64,000 nt of DNA from Cephalopachus bancanus (Eukaryota; Chordata; Mammalia; Primates; Tarsiidae). Shown here piece after piece: positions 34,490-45,075 of this stretch (position 1 is the stretch's first letter; every line of letters begins with the position of its first letter). The position numbers were made by a program, and so were the translations under genes. The stretch covers positions 18,591 to 82,590 of the forward strand of contig JAPVLO010002627.1 of NCBI GenBank assembly GCA_027257055.1, written 5' to 3'. Below the pieces are notes generated by a model that was given only the letters and a program-made list of their open reading frames with translations, made no database searches and was not told the DNA's origin.

Positions 34490-36350
34490 GAATCATCAGG
34501 AAGACATAAATATGATAAATGTGTATGCATCTAATAACCGTGTCTGAAAATACATGAAACAAAAATTACATAATTAAGGGGAGAAATATATTTCACAATT
34601 ATATTAAAAAGAAGTTTAGCACCTCATCTGTAATCAATTATTTGCATACAGAAGATATGAACATCACTATCAATCACTATTTAATTGACATCTATGAAAC
34701 AAATACCCAACAACCACAGAATATGTATCCTCTTCAGGTTCACATAGTACATTTTAAAAGATCAACCATGTCTGGACAATAAAACAAGTCAATATATTTT
34801 AAGGGACTAAAATATACAGAGTGTATTTTCTGGCCACAGTGGAATCAAATGAGAAGTCAATAACAATATGGCATCTAGGAAAGCTCTAATATCTAGAAAT
34901 CAAACAAGACCCTCTTAAACAATCTGTGGGACAAATGCAAAATCAAAAGAAAAACAAGGAAATATTTTGAACTGAATGAAAATAAAATATAATATATCAA
35001 AATTTATGGAATTCAGCCAAAATAACTTTAAAATATATATATGATAAATTTAGGAAAATTAGAAATCAGATAAGGATAAAAATAAGAGCAGAAACTATAA
35101 AACTAAGAGCAGATATCACCAAAATAGACAATAGATGTGAAGGACAATAAATGATTCATTTCCAGAAAATGGAGTAAGGTTTGCTGACGTGACCAAAAGA
35201 CACAACAAAGGGAGGCATAGCAATATTCACATTGGGGAAATGGAACTTACTCAGAAATGAGGAAACCCAAACCCTCCAATCAAATAATAACCCCACAGTC
35301 CTTGGTCAATGAGGAACCAGGGAATGACCTGCACACTAGGGAATAAATTGCTTACTATAACTGCTCTAGGTGTGCATGTACACCAGACACCTGATCTTAC
35401 AAGACTGTTATTAAAGTCTCACTTCTGTAGCACTCCACATCTCTGTGTCCATCCTTTGATTTTGGTCAGGTGAGTTCATTTCTCACAATAGACAAAATTA
35501 TCAAAGTCAAAAGCTTATTTTTTTAAGATTAAAAATATTAACAAACCCTAAGCTAGATTGTGACTGAAAGAGAGAAGGAGAAATTAAAACACAAATTACT
35601 AATATGAGGAATATAAAGTGGGGTATCAACAAAGATCCTCTAGGCATTTAAAAGATTAAAAAATACAAAAAACTTCATGCTGACAAATTCAACCATTTGA
35701 GTAAATAAAAATTCTTGAAAAAAAACTTATCAAATTGATGCAAGAAGAAACAGAGCATCTGAAGAGCCCTGTATCTATATAAATATTGGATTTATCAAAA
35801 ACATTCCCTCAAATAAAACTCCATATGCAAATAATTTCAGTGGTAAATTCAATAAAATATTCATAAAAGAAATAAGACCAATCTTACACAAATGTTTTCT
35901 GAACATAAAAGGAAGAGAGGACATGGTGCAACTCATTTTATAACCCTAATACTAAAATTTGACAAAGTCATCCCAGAAAAAAAAATTAAAGAGTAGTATC
36001 CATCATGATTATGGACAGAAAAACACTTTTAATACCAAATTACCAAGTTAAATCTAGTAGTATTTTTAAAGAATACCATATCATGACCAAGTAGATTTTA
36101 TCCCAGAAATACAAGGTTGGTTTAACAATTAACTAATTGCTAAAAAATCAGCTAATGTAATTCACCATATCAGCAGAACAAACAAAGAGAATTCATGATT
36201 ATTTTCATATATGGCAGAAAAAACATTTGCAAAATGTATCACCTATTCATAAGGAAGGAGAGAAGAAAAAAGAAAGGAGGGGGGAAGGGAAAAGGTAGAA
36301 ACAAACTCAGAGTAAATTGAGAATAGTAGTAGTAGAGAATTTCCTCAAAC
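34490..36350 (+). mobile_element. Old L1 (L1M-like) ORF2 fragment
   Basis: A-rich, stop-filled L1 sequence: ACCCAACAACCACAGAATATG (endonuclease part), TTTTCTGGCCACAGTGGAATC, AATAGACAAAATTATCAAAG, then CATATCATGACCAAGTAGAT and TTATCCCAGAAATACAAGG (reverse transcriptase part). Interrupted by the solo LTR at 35136-35487. Boundaries are approximate. Confidence 0.75.
35136..35487 (+). mobile_element. Solo LTR (352 bp) with perfect 5-bp TSD
   Basis: Begins TGTGAAGGAC and ends TTCTCACA, with matching TGTGA/TCACA termini. ATAGA flanks both sides (35131-35135 and 35488-35492). A poly(A)-signal-like ATTAAA lies near 35412, upstream of CTTCTGTAGCACTCCACATC. It sits inside an old L1 and so is younger. 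Its end sequence resembles class-I ERV LTRs, but the family is not named. Confidence 0.8.
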
Positions 36351-36413
36351 TTATAAAGATCATCAATAAAAAATCTATAGCTAGTGTCATGCTTTTATCA
36401 CATTTGTTTTCTC

Positions 36414-36476
36414 CCTCCTCCTTCTGAATCATCAGTGTCTATTATGCCATCCTCCTTTCTTTCTTTCTTTTTTTAA
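36414..36476. repeat. Long TSD, copy 1 of the L1 insertion at 36.5-38.3 kb
   Basis: About 60 bp from CCTCCTCCTTCTGAATCATC to the T run are identical to 38323-38384. The copies differ only in T-run length (7 versus 6). They flank the L1 plus extra 3' sequence. Confidence 0.9.
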
Positions 36477-36850
36477 ACATGTAACATTTTTATTTTATTC
36501 AGAAAATTTCATTTTTCTTTTCTTCTTTTTTTTTAGCTTGTCAGGCCTTTTTTATTTATAATATGAAAGATTAAAATATTTACTGTAATAAAAGTACACA
36601 AAATCCTCTTTTTTTGTTTCTTTCTTATCATTTCTCTTCTGCCTCCTGTATTCTTTCTTTTATTCCTTATTGTAATATCATGCTACTCTTCTTTCTTCAG
36701 TTTTGACAAAATTGAAAAACATAAAAATATTATATATGCTTTACAACCATATCATAAGAAGAAACAATACTTCCTCATCAATGAATTTAAACAATCATCA
36801 AGTATTCTTTTTAAAAAAATGTTCCATATTGAGGAACAGGACCCATTTAT
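36477..36850 (-). mobile_element. Non-L1 3' segment of the L1 insertion (transduction or chimera)
   Basis: Read on the minus strand, this follows the L1 poly(A) region (about 36850-36870) and ends with AATAAA about 20 bases before a poly(A) that merges into the TSD. That is the structure of a 3' transduction, in which transcription ran past the L1 signal to a downstream one. Fusion to another cellular transcript by template switching is an alternative. About 370 bp, AT-rich, no coding homology recognised. Confidence 0.7.
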
Positions 36851-38292
36851 TCTTTTTTTATTTTTATTTTAAAGATGTGGGGTACAATTCAGGGTTAGGT
36901 ATACAAACATTGATCATGCAAGTACCCCTGTTAATGAGGTATTCCTCTCCCTCCCCTAGCAGTTTCCCTCAACTGCCAATCCTACCCCCGCACCAACAGT
37001 TTCCCATTACTGCCAAGCACTTTCTTATAGCATTATAATTGTCCAAGGCCTTCTTATGAGTGAGAACATATGGAACTCTCTTCTTTGTTTCTGTGATAAA
37101 TTACTGAGTATTATTGACTCCAAATCCATCCATATTGCTGCAGTCCATATATTTGTCATTCTTTATGGCTGCATAATATTCCATTATATATATGTACAAC
37201 ATCTTTTTTATCGAGTCCAGATTCGATAGGCAACATGGTTGGTTCCATGTTTTTACTATTGTGAATGGAGCTACAATAAACATACATGTGCAGGTATCTT
37301 CTTTATAGAATAATCTGAGTTCCTCTGGGTATATTCCCAATAGGAGAATTGCTGGATCATATGGAAGGTCAATTTCTAGTTCCTTCAGAAATCGTCAGAC
37401 TATTTTCCAGAGAGGTTGTACAAGTCTGCATTCCCACCAGCAGTGTAGGAGCATTCCTTTTTCTCCACATCCTTGCCAGCATCTGCTGTTTTATTAATGA
37501 TGGTCATTCTTACAGGGGTTAGGTGGTATCTCAATGTGGTTTTGATTTGCATTTCTTTGATGATGAGTGAGGCTGAACACTTTTTCATGTGTCTGTTGGC
37601 CACCTGTATATCTTCTTTTGAGAAGTTCTATTCATGTCTTTTGCCCACTTTTTAAAGGGACTGTTTGTTTTTTTCCCTTCGGTGCATTTGAGTTCCTTGT
37701 AGATCCTAGATGTTAGGTTTTTGTCAGATATACAGTTGGCAAATATTTTTTCCCATTTTGTGGGCTGTCTTGCTGCTCTCTTGATGGTTTATTTTGCTTT
37801 GCAGAAGCTCGTTAATTTGATGAGGTCCCACTTATCTATCTTATTTCTTAAGGTATTGGCCTTTAGGGTTCTGAATAGGAATTGGTTCCCAGTTCCAATT
37901 TCCATAAGGGTGTCTCCTGCATTTTCTAAGATTCTTATAGTTTGAGATTTTACAATTAGGTCTTTGATCCATTTAGAGTTAACTTTTGTGTATGATGATA
38001 GGTAGGGGTCCTGTTTCAGTCTTCTGCATGTGGTTCGCCAGTTTTCCCAGCATCATTAACTGAATATGTTCTCCTCTCCCCAGTGGTGGTTGTTGAAGGC
38101 TTTGTCAAAGATGAGTTGGTTGAGAAATTGAGGCTTTCCGTCTGGAGTCTCTATCCTGTTCCACTGGTCTATGTGCCTGTTCTTGTACCAATATCAGGCT
38201 GTTTGGATTGTTGTAGCTTTATAGTAGAGTTTGAAGTCTGGAAGTGTGATACCTCCTGCTTTATTTCTCTTGCTAAGGATTGTTTTGGCTAT
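36851..38292 (-). mobile_element. 5'-truncated L1 (young, lineage-specific family)
   Basis: 3' UTR reversed: ATGTGGGGTACAATTCAGGG then TTAGGTATACAAAC. Next, in antisense, is the ORF2 C-terminal half (KYSNIDGFGV-type text, ATTCCCAATAGGAGAATTGC, CAGCAGTGTAGGAGCATTCC), truncated near TTTTGGCTAT at 38292. The 37101-37603 minus frames are short ORF2 pieces ([19 protein letters not shown], then [15 protein letters not shown]). Inserted with the about 60-bp TSD at 36414 and 38323. Confidence 0.9.
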
Positions 38293-38322
38293 TTGTTTAT
38301 CATATTTTGTTTGTCTTCTCCC

Positions 38323-38384
38323 CCTCCTCCTTCTGAATCATCAGTGTCTATTATGCCATCCTCCTTTCTTTCTTTCTTTTTTAA
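38323..38384. repeat. Long TSD, copy 2
   Basis: Identical to 36414-36476 apart from T-run length. On the minus strand it begins right after CTCTT with AAAAAAG, a good L1 endonuclease site (TT/AAAA type). Confidence 0.9.
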
Positions 38385-38789
38385 GAGTTGGTCTTAATGG
38401 GACCTCAAAATTCAGTTTCCGACAAAGCTGAACCTGCTAAACAAATGCAGAATGACCCAAGACCAAGCTTTTCCTTATCTACAGACAAATTATTATGATG
38501 GAGCAATTCAGAAGACACACACACTGACATGCAGCCATAAATTCTACCTCTTGATTACCAGGTAACAGGAAGGTGGGGTCTACCTGTCGGATCTCAATGA
38601 ACAATTGATGCACAGAAGCCCAGAAGAAGGGAAAATCCCTGCCCAGAAGCCTCAAAACTCAGGAAGACTTGCCAACTCCAGGAGTCAGTTCAGGCAGGCA
38701 CATGCAGGAAGGAAAACATCACCAAAGGAAGAGGTGTGAGCGACAACCCACACCCATGTACCTTCTTACCACTCACACGGCATCGACCT
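38385..38789. other. No recognisable feature
   Basis: Unique-looking sequence, no signature. Confidence 0.4.
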
Positions 38790-38970
38790 GACATCAGCTC
38801 ATTTCATTCATATCTCTCAAGGCAGGTATCACTGACATCATCCCATTTATACAAGAGAAGAGGACCCAGGTTCAGCAATGTCACATGACTGGATCACACA
38901 CTTCATGAATAGCATGGTCAAGATCAAGGTCCAAGTTTTCTAAATCCAAATTCTGTACTCTTTTCCAGCA
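38790..38970 (-). mobile_element. MIR
   Basis: CTCATTTCATTCATATCTCT, CATCCCATTTATACAAGAGAAG, a GACCCAGGTTCAGCAATGTC stretch and a TCCAAATTCTGTACTCTTTTCC end follow the minus-strand MIR. Confidence 0.65.
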
Positions 38971-39009
38971 TCCCATGGGAAGAAAATGTCTTTGACATTT
39001 CTTCTCGCT

Positions 39010-39100
39010 GTCTTTTTATCTTTCTCTCTCCCTCCTATCTCCCTCCCTTTTTTCCTTCCTTTCCTCCTTTTCCCTTCCTCCCTTTCTTCCTTCCTATCAG
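39010..39100. repeat. Polypyrimidine (CTTCC-type) low-complexity tract
   Basis: About 90 bases of nearly pure C/T. The Lys/Arg-rich minus frame is an artefact of it. Confidence 0.85.
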
Positions 39101-39129
39101 AATTTCTTTCAATTAGTTTTATTACAAAA

Positions 39130-39312
39130 ATAAGAATAGCCAACATTTATTGAGTGCCTGCTGTATGCAAGTACATTACACAGGATTTTTTCTTCACTGT
39201 TATTATTGCCAATATGTGGGTGTGAAAACTGAGGTACTGAGATGGAAGTAACCTAGACCGATACAGCTAGTAAAATATAGAGTCTAGGATTTAAACATAG
39301 GTAGTCTGACTC
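39130..39312 (-). mobile_element. MIR
   Basis: CAACATTTATTGAGTGCCTG, TGTTATTATTGCCAATATG, GAAAACTGAGGTACTGAG and an ACAGCTAGTAAAATATAGAG stretch form a minus-strand MIR core. Confidence 0.8.
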
Positions 39313-40554
39313 TAAAATCTACAATCTGCATCACCACCTTCCTCCTCTTTAGTTAAAAATGAAAAAAAAATTATATTATTATATTGGCCATTAACTTGAT
39401 GACAGCGTTTTTAGGAAAACATAGTTCTCACCTGTTGGAGACCTCACCAACATTATAGGCTCACCCTTCCTCTAAGTTTTCACTTTTGGAAATAGACCAG
39501 CAAAAGATCATTTTGTAGCTCATTTTATTAACATTTTCTATCCAGTGTAGTACTAAATGACATTCAGATATTATCCACATTGGTTTTGGCCGTTTATGAG
39601 TGAGATTTCTGAACAGTTCTGGTCTCTGATATTGGGGATATGAACACAAAGGAAGCAACATTTTACCCACAGTTAAATCTTATGAGCACAACTGGTGGAA
39701 GGTTTCAGAAGTGGAAGTTTTTTTGACACTTTAATACCTTTTTTTACTTCCTCTAGGAAGAAAACACTGGCAGTGGTAATATCTAATCATAGTTCTGTTG
39801 TCTGATCCCAGGTAGGTTCAATGGCCAAGTGATTTGGTAGAGTTTAAGAGCAAAAATAATACAGCAGGCAGTTATAGTTTCACATGTAAGTTATTTCAAC
39901 ACATGTCCCATTTGGTGCGACAGCCGTGCTTTATCTTTCTGGAAAAGGTATACACAGATCTTGAGTGCTTGACTCAAGAGCACATATCTATAGTCAAAAT
40001 CTGCTAATTCAATTGGTTGCCCACTGAAGGGGAGAAAAGTCACTATCCAGCATTGGAAGTTTTTGGTTCTATAACAAGGAATTTGATCACTGGGGTTCTA
40101 CTAGCTTCCACACAAACTGCAATGGAGAAGAAGGACTTGTTTCTTCCTCCCAATCCATCATAAACCAATACTTCTGTTGTTTATAAAAATGAATTACCAG
40201 AAAAAATAAAATGAAAAAGCAACATGCAATATACATACCCCAATTTTTTTGCATAGACTTCCTTTATCATATTACTGTAAAAGTTTTCAAATGTTTATTT
40301 GTTAATTTCTATATCTATCACAGATCATGAATCAATATCTTCAAGATCTACACCAGTTGGAGGACAATACTTTGAGTAGCACCAGTTAAGAATATACTCA
40401 GGAAAAATATCACTTGCTATTAGTAATAATCAACTTGATGTTTTCATGAAGTTAGGTTGATATGTGGTAGTTTGAGACCCATCACCCAAAAACTCTGCAT
40501 TGATTTTTAGGTAGATTTTAAACAATATATATCAAGAGCCACTACATGTTCACA
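39313..40554. other. No recognisable feature
   Basis: AT-rich, no repeat or exon signature. Confidence 0.4.
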
Positions 40555-40671
40555 TTTTTTTTTTTTTACAAATGAGGTCTTGCTATGTTGCCCAGCTGGT
40601 ATCAAATGCCCGAGTTCAAGCAATGCTCTCACCTCAGCCGCCAAAAGTACTGGGATCGCAGGTGTGAGTCA
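40555..40671 (-). mobile_element. Alu left-monomer (FLAM-like)
   Basis: Poly(T), ACAAATGAGGTCTTGCTATG, GTACTGGGATCGCAGGTGTG, ending GTGAGTCACCACTAAAT. Single arm. Confidence 0.8.
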
Positions 40672-41049
40672 CCACTAAATGTTTACTTTCTTGACCCAGT
40701 AATTATACTTCTAGGGATCTACCTTAAAGAAATATTACTTACACACAGATGGACCCAGTAATTAAATTTTTAGTTATCTACTTTAGAGAAATAGTATTAC
40801 TCATGCTCAGAGGTGTTAATTGTAGGTTGGTTGAAAATAGCCAGACTGGAAGCAGTGCAGCATCCTCAAAGTGGGGGAAACGTGGATGTTACATGCACCT
40901 CAGGGAAGCTCATTCCTCTTTCATACCAGACTAGGTGAAGTTCTCCCATGAGTTCCCTCTCATTACTCACTTGTGTTTCCTCTGTAGCACTTACTATTAT
41001 GATGAAACAAACATCTGTGTACTTATTTAATGTACTTCTAATACAAGGT

Positions 41050-41140
41050 CCTGTTTTGATTGTTTTCTCCAATATACCTCCAACACTTGTTATAGTTTCT
41101 GGCACATAGTAGCTGTTCAGCAAATGCTTATTCATTGAAC
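41050..41140 (+). mobile_element. L2 3' tail
   Basis: GTTTCTGGCACATAGTAGCT, then GTTCAGCAAATGCTTATTCA and TTGAACAAA match the L2 3' terminus (TGGCACATAGTAGGCGCTCA consensus). Confidence 0.65.
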
Positions 41141-43540
41141 AAACACATTATATATGGACAAATTCCAGTGATTTGGAAAAATTCTCATGACATAACAAGT
41201 GAAAAAAATAAGAATGCCAGATTGTATAAATAGAAAGAATAATTAAACTAGGAGTACTATTTTAAGCTGTTTTAGCAAGAACTTGTAGAATAATGTCAGG
41301 AACGCTACACCTTAGCATTAGCTGAGACTTGTACAAAAATATGAGAGTCAGCAATTCTAAGTCGGCTTTTTGAAGTTATTGTGGAAACAAACTAAAAAGC
41401 AAAGAACATTAATTGGGAAAGAGAAGAGAGAAAGCAAATGCCTGAGGATTGTGCTATTCAATAAGAAGCTTGGTATTCAACATAGAGAGGGTTTTGAACA
41501 ATGCAAAGAGGGGATTTTGGTTCCAGATAGGCAGGGAGCCAGTGAGAGAGCCTAGTCACTTCGAGTGGCCTCAAGCATTCAGGCATGGGTGAGTTGGATT
41601 CCAAGGCCACAGGAATTTCAGAGTCACTGGCAGTCATCTTTGAGAGGTTACAGGAATCAGAAGAAAATAACAAAAGACTGAAGAGGGTGAGGCATTGTCT
41701 GATAAAGTGATATTTGCTTTTTGTTGCCAGGGAGGACAAAAGTAAAACCAATGGATTTCAGCTATAGGTAAACAGATATAAGCATTCAAATAAGGGGGAA
41801 CTAACCAGCTAACTAGCACCTTTCAACACCTCACTATACTATGTTGTGTATCTCTGATGCTCTATAACCTTCTGATGGAGTGATGGAGGCAGAATGAGGG
41901 TGTTAATCCAGACAACCCAGCCATCCCTGCTAATTCAAGGAAGCGCTCTCCTTCTCCATGGCAGCCCAAGTCACAGTCAAAGTCTTGCTTCCAGGACCAG
42001 TGAGATTGAGTATTTCAGTATGTACACTATTTCAGTTTCATCACCAGACCCCAGGCAGCTTAAACAGCTGTAGATTTCTCATGAATGAAACAACACTAAG
42101 ACTGTATCGTGGCTTGTGAATCAAAGTCCTCGGATGGTCATACTGGGAACAACCAGCAAATTTACCCTTTGCTCACCCCAACACTCGTCCAGCCCAAATC
42201 ACTGTGATGCAGACTGGAACGCAGTCAAGTTTCACTTTCAATTATTCATTTTCACCTAGCTTATCTTCTCGTTTTACTAGTTATAAAGAATCAGTTAGCC
42301 AATTGTTTCTGGAATTGCATCGCTAATGGTCTGCAGAGATAGTATTGTGGTGTTTGCTGAGTTTACAAAGACCCAGGAAGGCTTGTCTCTCAAACTTCAA
42401 AGGACTTTACTCATTTAAAACACACCAAAAACCTTGGAGATAACATGCAACGTAGACTAAGACACCAGATAACTTGGAGATAAGATACATAATCTCAAAA
42501 CCCATCATGGTAGCTGTGAAAATACTATCAGGATCATCATTTAACAATGCAATTTATTGTAGACATCAAAGCAGACATTTGGCAAACATTCTCTGTACTG
42601 ATAAGAGCTTGGAATCCTGGTGAGAAAAGATGAGACAAGAGTCATGCAAGACAGATGACCAAGGAATAACTGGTATTGAGCTCTCATATCATACCAACAT
42701 GATTCTCTTCTGCTCTTCAAAAACTATGAAAAATTACAGCCTACAAAGCCAGATAGGTCAAAGAGTAAAAGGTTGAATTTTGGAAAAAAAGAATCAAGTT
42801 ATTCATATGCAACGCAAGTCTGCTTTTTACCCACTTTATCTGGTCCACATTCCAAGGCACTTTAAAAAGGTTAGTAAACAAACAATCACATCAGAAACCA
42901 AGCATATCTCACAGCAAGCACAGGCTGAGCTCTGAAGGTCCTCTTCCAACACCAAGATTCACTAAACATCTGTGATTCGCAGCATCTCTTCCACATTAAT
43001 AAACCTCCAGTCTACGTCTAAACACACATGCCATAGGTGCTTGGAATGCAAAGATGAAAACACACCACCTCGACCTCCTAACACACATTCCCCTGGGGAG
43101 CTCCATACCATGTGCTTTTTTATAAACCAGCTATTTTGCCCTTTTGGAATCTCCATAAGGAATATTCGCTGCCCCGCCATTAGGTCCTTCATCCATTTAT
43201 AGCAAGGTGCCACAAAGTGATCTAGAACCTAGGTACAAGCAGGGCATCTTATAAAGCAAGCACAGCTCAGTCATGATATTTAAGGATGGTGGATGTTCAG
43301 GAGGACAATTGTCAGGGTGAAAAGTGGGGGACATTTCCCTGACTCTGCTTCATCGTGAGCTGCAGATGGTACATGATAAGGTTCTCCAAGTGCGTTTATT
43401 GATGCATACAAAGTGAGGACCTAAAATCACATTGACTTGTAACTCTCCAAATCTACTTTTTATAAAAATACTTGGTTAATCCTAGCACCCATCCTGTCAT
43501 TTTTTTTTCTAGTCATCATACACTTGATCTTAACTTTTCT
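41141..43540. other. No recognisable feature
   Basis: About 2.4 kb without recognisable repeats. Short frames at 41458-41751 and 42962-43213 have no domain signature. This is one of the longest repeat-poor stretches of the window and could hold unique non-coding sequence. Confidence 0.4.
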
Positions 43541-43615
43541 CTTCCTTCTTCCTTCCTTCCTTCCTTCCTTTCTTCCTTCCTTCCTTTCCTTCTTTCTTTC
43601 TTTCCTTCTTTCTTC
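43541..43615. repeat. (TTCC)n microsatellite
   Basis: Imperfect CCTT/TTTC tetranucleotides at the poly(T) side of the adjacent Alu, most likely expanded from its tail. Confidence 0.9.
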
Positions 43616-43899
43616 TATCTGAGTCAGTCGGTCTGTCACCCAGGCTACAGTGCAGTGGAACAATTACTGCTCACCATAGTCTCAACCACTTGGGTTCAGG
43701 CCACCCTTCCACCTCAGCCTCCAAAGTAACCAGCTCACCACAGTCACATGCCACCATACCCAGCTGATTATTTATTTATTGTAGAGAAAAGGTCTCACTA
43801 TGTTGCCAAGTTTGGTTTTGAACTCTTGTGTTCAGGCAATCCTCTCACCTCGGCTTCCCAAAGTGCTGGGATTACAGGTGTGAGCCACCACACTCAGGG
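43616..43899 (-). mobile_element. Alu (dimeric)
   Basis: GAGTCAGTCGGTCTGTCACC, right arm with an extra CAGCTCACCACAGTCACATG stretch, linker, left arm ending TGAGCCACCACACTCAGG. Confidence 0.88.
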
Positions 43900-44089
43900 C
43901 AGATTTTTTTTTTTAATTGTCACTCTATGTTATCAGTTATTCTTATTATTGTGGAAACTTTAAATGTGGGCACCATTGCTTCTCTGTGAAGCTTCCAAAG
44001 GAGTTTGGTTAGTTCATTTTTGCAGTTTTTGTGGACAATTGCTTTCTTAAGTGGGGGAACATGATACATTGTCTGAATGCATCTTTTCA

Positions 44090-44205
44090 CTCTAGGAAGA
44101 GGTGACTAAAGAGCCTTATTTAGCCCAGAGAGGTGAAGTAATTTGCTTCAGGTCACACAGCTTGTCAGAGGAGGATAGGGTCCTGAAAAGTCGGTTCTCC
44201 AGGCT
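44090..44205 (-). mobile_element. MIR fragment
   Basis: CCCAGAGAGGTGAAGTAATT then TGCTTCAGGTCACACAGCTT and GTCAGAGGAGGATAGGG are the minus-strand MIR core. Confidence 0.7.
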
Positions 44206-44273
44206 ACTTGTGCAGAATTTTTTCTATTTCTACTATATTTCTAGTGATTTTGTTTGTTTGTTTGTTTGGTTGG

Positions 44274-44562
44274 TTTTTTTTTTCTTTGAGTTGAAGTCTC
44301 ACTCTGTCGCCCAGACTGGAGTGCAGTGGCAGCTCCCAGTCACCACAGCCTCGACCTGCTGGGCTCTGGCAATCCTTCCACCTCAGCCTTCCGAATAGCC
44401 AGAATTACAGGCACACGCTACCACACCCAGCTAATTTTTTGATTTTATTGTAGAGATGAGTTCTCGCCTGCCCAGGCGGGTCTCGAATCTGTGGGCTCAG
44501 GCAATCCACTCACCTCAGCCTCCCAAAGGCGCGGGATTACAGGCTGAGCCACTGAACCTGGC
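44274..44562 (-). mobile_element. Young Alu (lineage-specific subfamily)
   Basis: GAGTTGAAGTCTCACTCTGT, CACAGCCTCGACCTGCTGGG, CAATCCACTCACCTCAGCCT, ending CCACTGAACCTGGC. ATTTCTAGT lies on both sides (about 44237 and 44565) as TSD. A short (GTTT)n lies between the tail and the TSD. Confidence 0.92.
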
Positions 44563-44765
44563 TTATTTCTAGTATTTTGTACTGTCTTAGTTATTAAGTT
44601 TAAATTGCATACTTATAGGGTTTATTTACAAATATTTTATAATTGAGGCATTCTGATGCTCCAGTTCTGATGTTTTTCTCATAAATTAGAATTAGCTAGG
44701 CTTTCAATTCATTTGAATTAATGCGCCCTCTGGAAATTGACTTTCCATATAAAACCAGCCCATTA

Positions 44766-45061
44766 GCCAGGCCCGGTGGCTCAGCCTGTAATCCCGCGCC
44801 TTTGGGAGGCTGAGGTGAGTGGATTGCCTGAGCCCACGGGTTCGAGACCCACCTGGGCAGCGAAACCTCATTTCTACAATAAATAATAATAAAAAATAAA
44901 CTAGCTGGGCATGGTAGCACATGCCTGTAATTCCAGCTACTTGGAAGGCTGAGACGGAAGGATCACCGGAGCCCAGCAGGTTGAGGCTGCGGTGGCCGGG
45001 AGCGGCCACGGCACTCCAGTCTGGGTGACAGAGTGAGACTCCAACTCAAAAAAAAAAAAAA
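44766..45061 (+). mobile_element. Young Alu (lineage-specific subfamily)
   Basis: Complete dimer from GCCAGGCCCGGTGGCTCAGC to a poly(A) of about 16. Perfect 14-bp TSD AAAACCAGCCCATT at 44751-44764 and 45062-45075. It lies only 200 bp from an inverted Alu at 44274-44562. Confidence 0.95.
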
Positions 45062-45075
45062 AAAACCAGCCCATT

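Noticed and set aside
38083..38397. 104-codon plus-strand frame with VKDELVEKLRLSVWSLYPVPL-type text, also seen at 13307-13609 (-) and 54965-55258 (+)
   Set aside because: Antisense reading of L1 ORF2. The repeated occurrence simply follows L1 copies.
39010..39146. Lys/Arg-rich minus frame as a basic nuclear protein fragment
   Set aside because: Reverse reading of a polypyrimidine tract.
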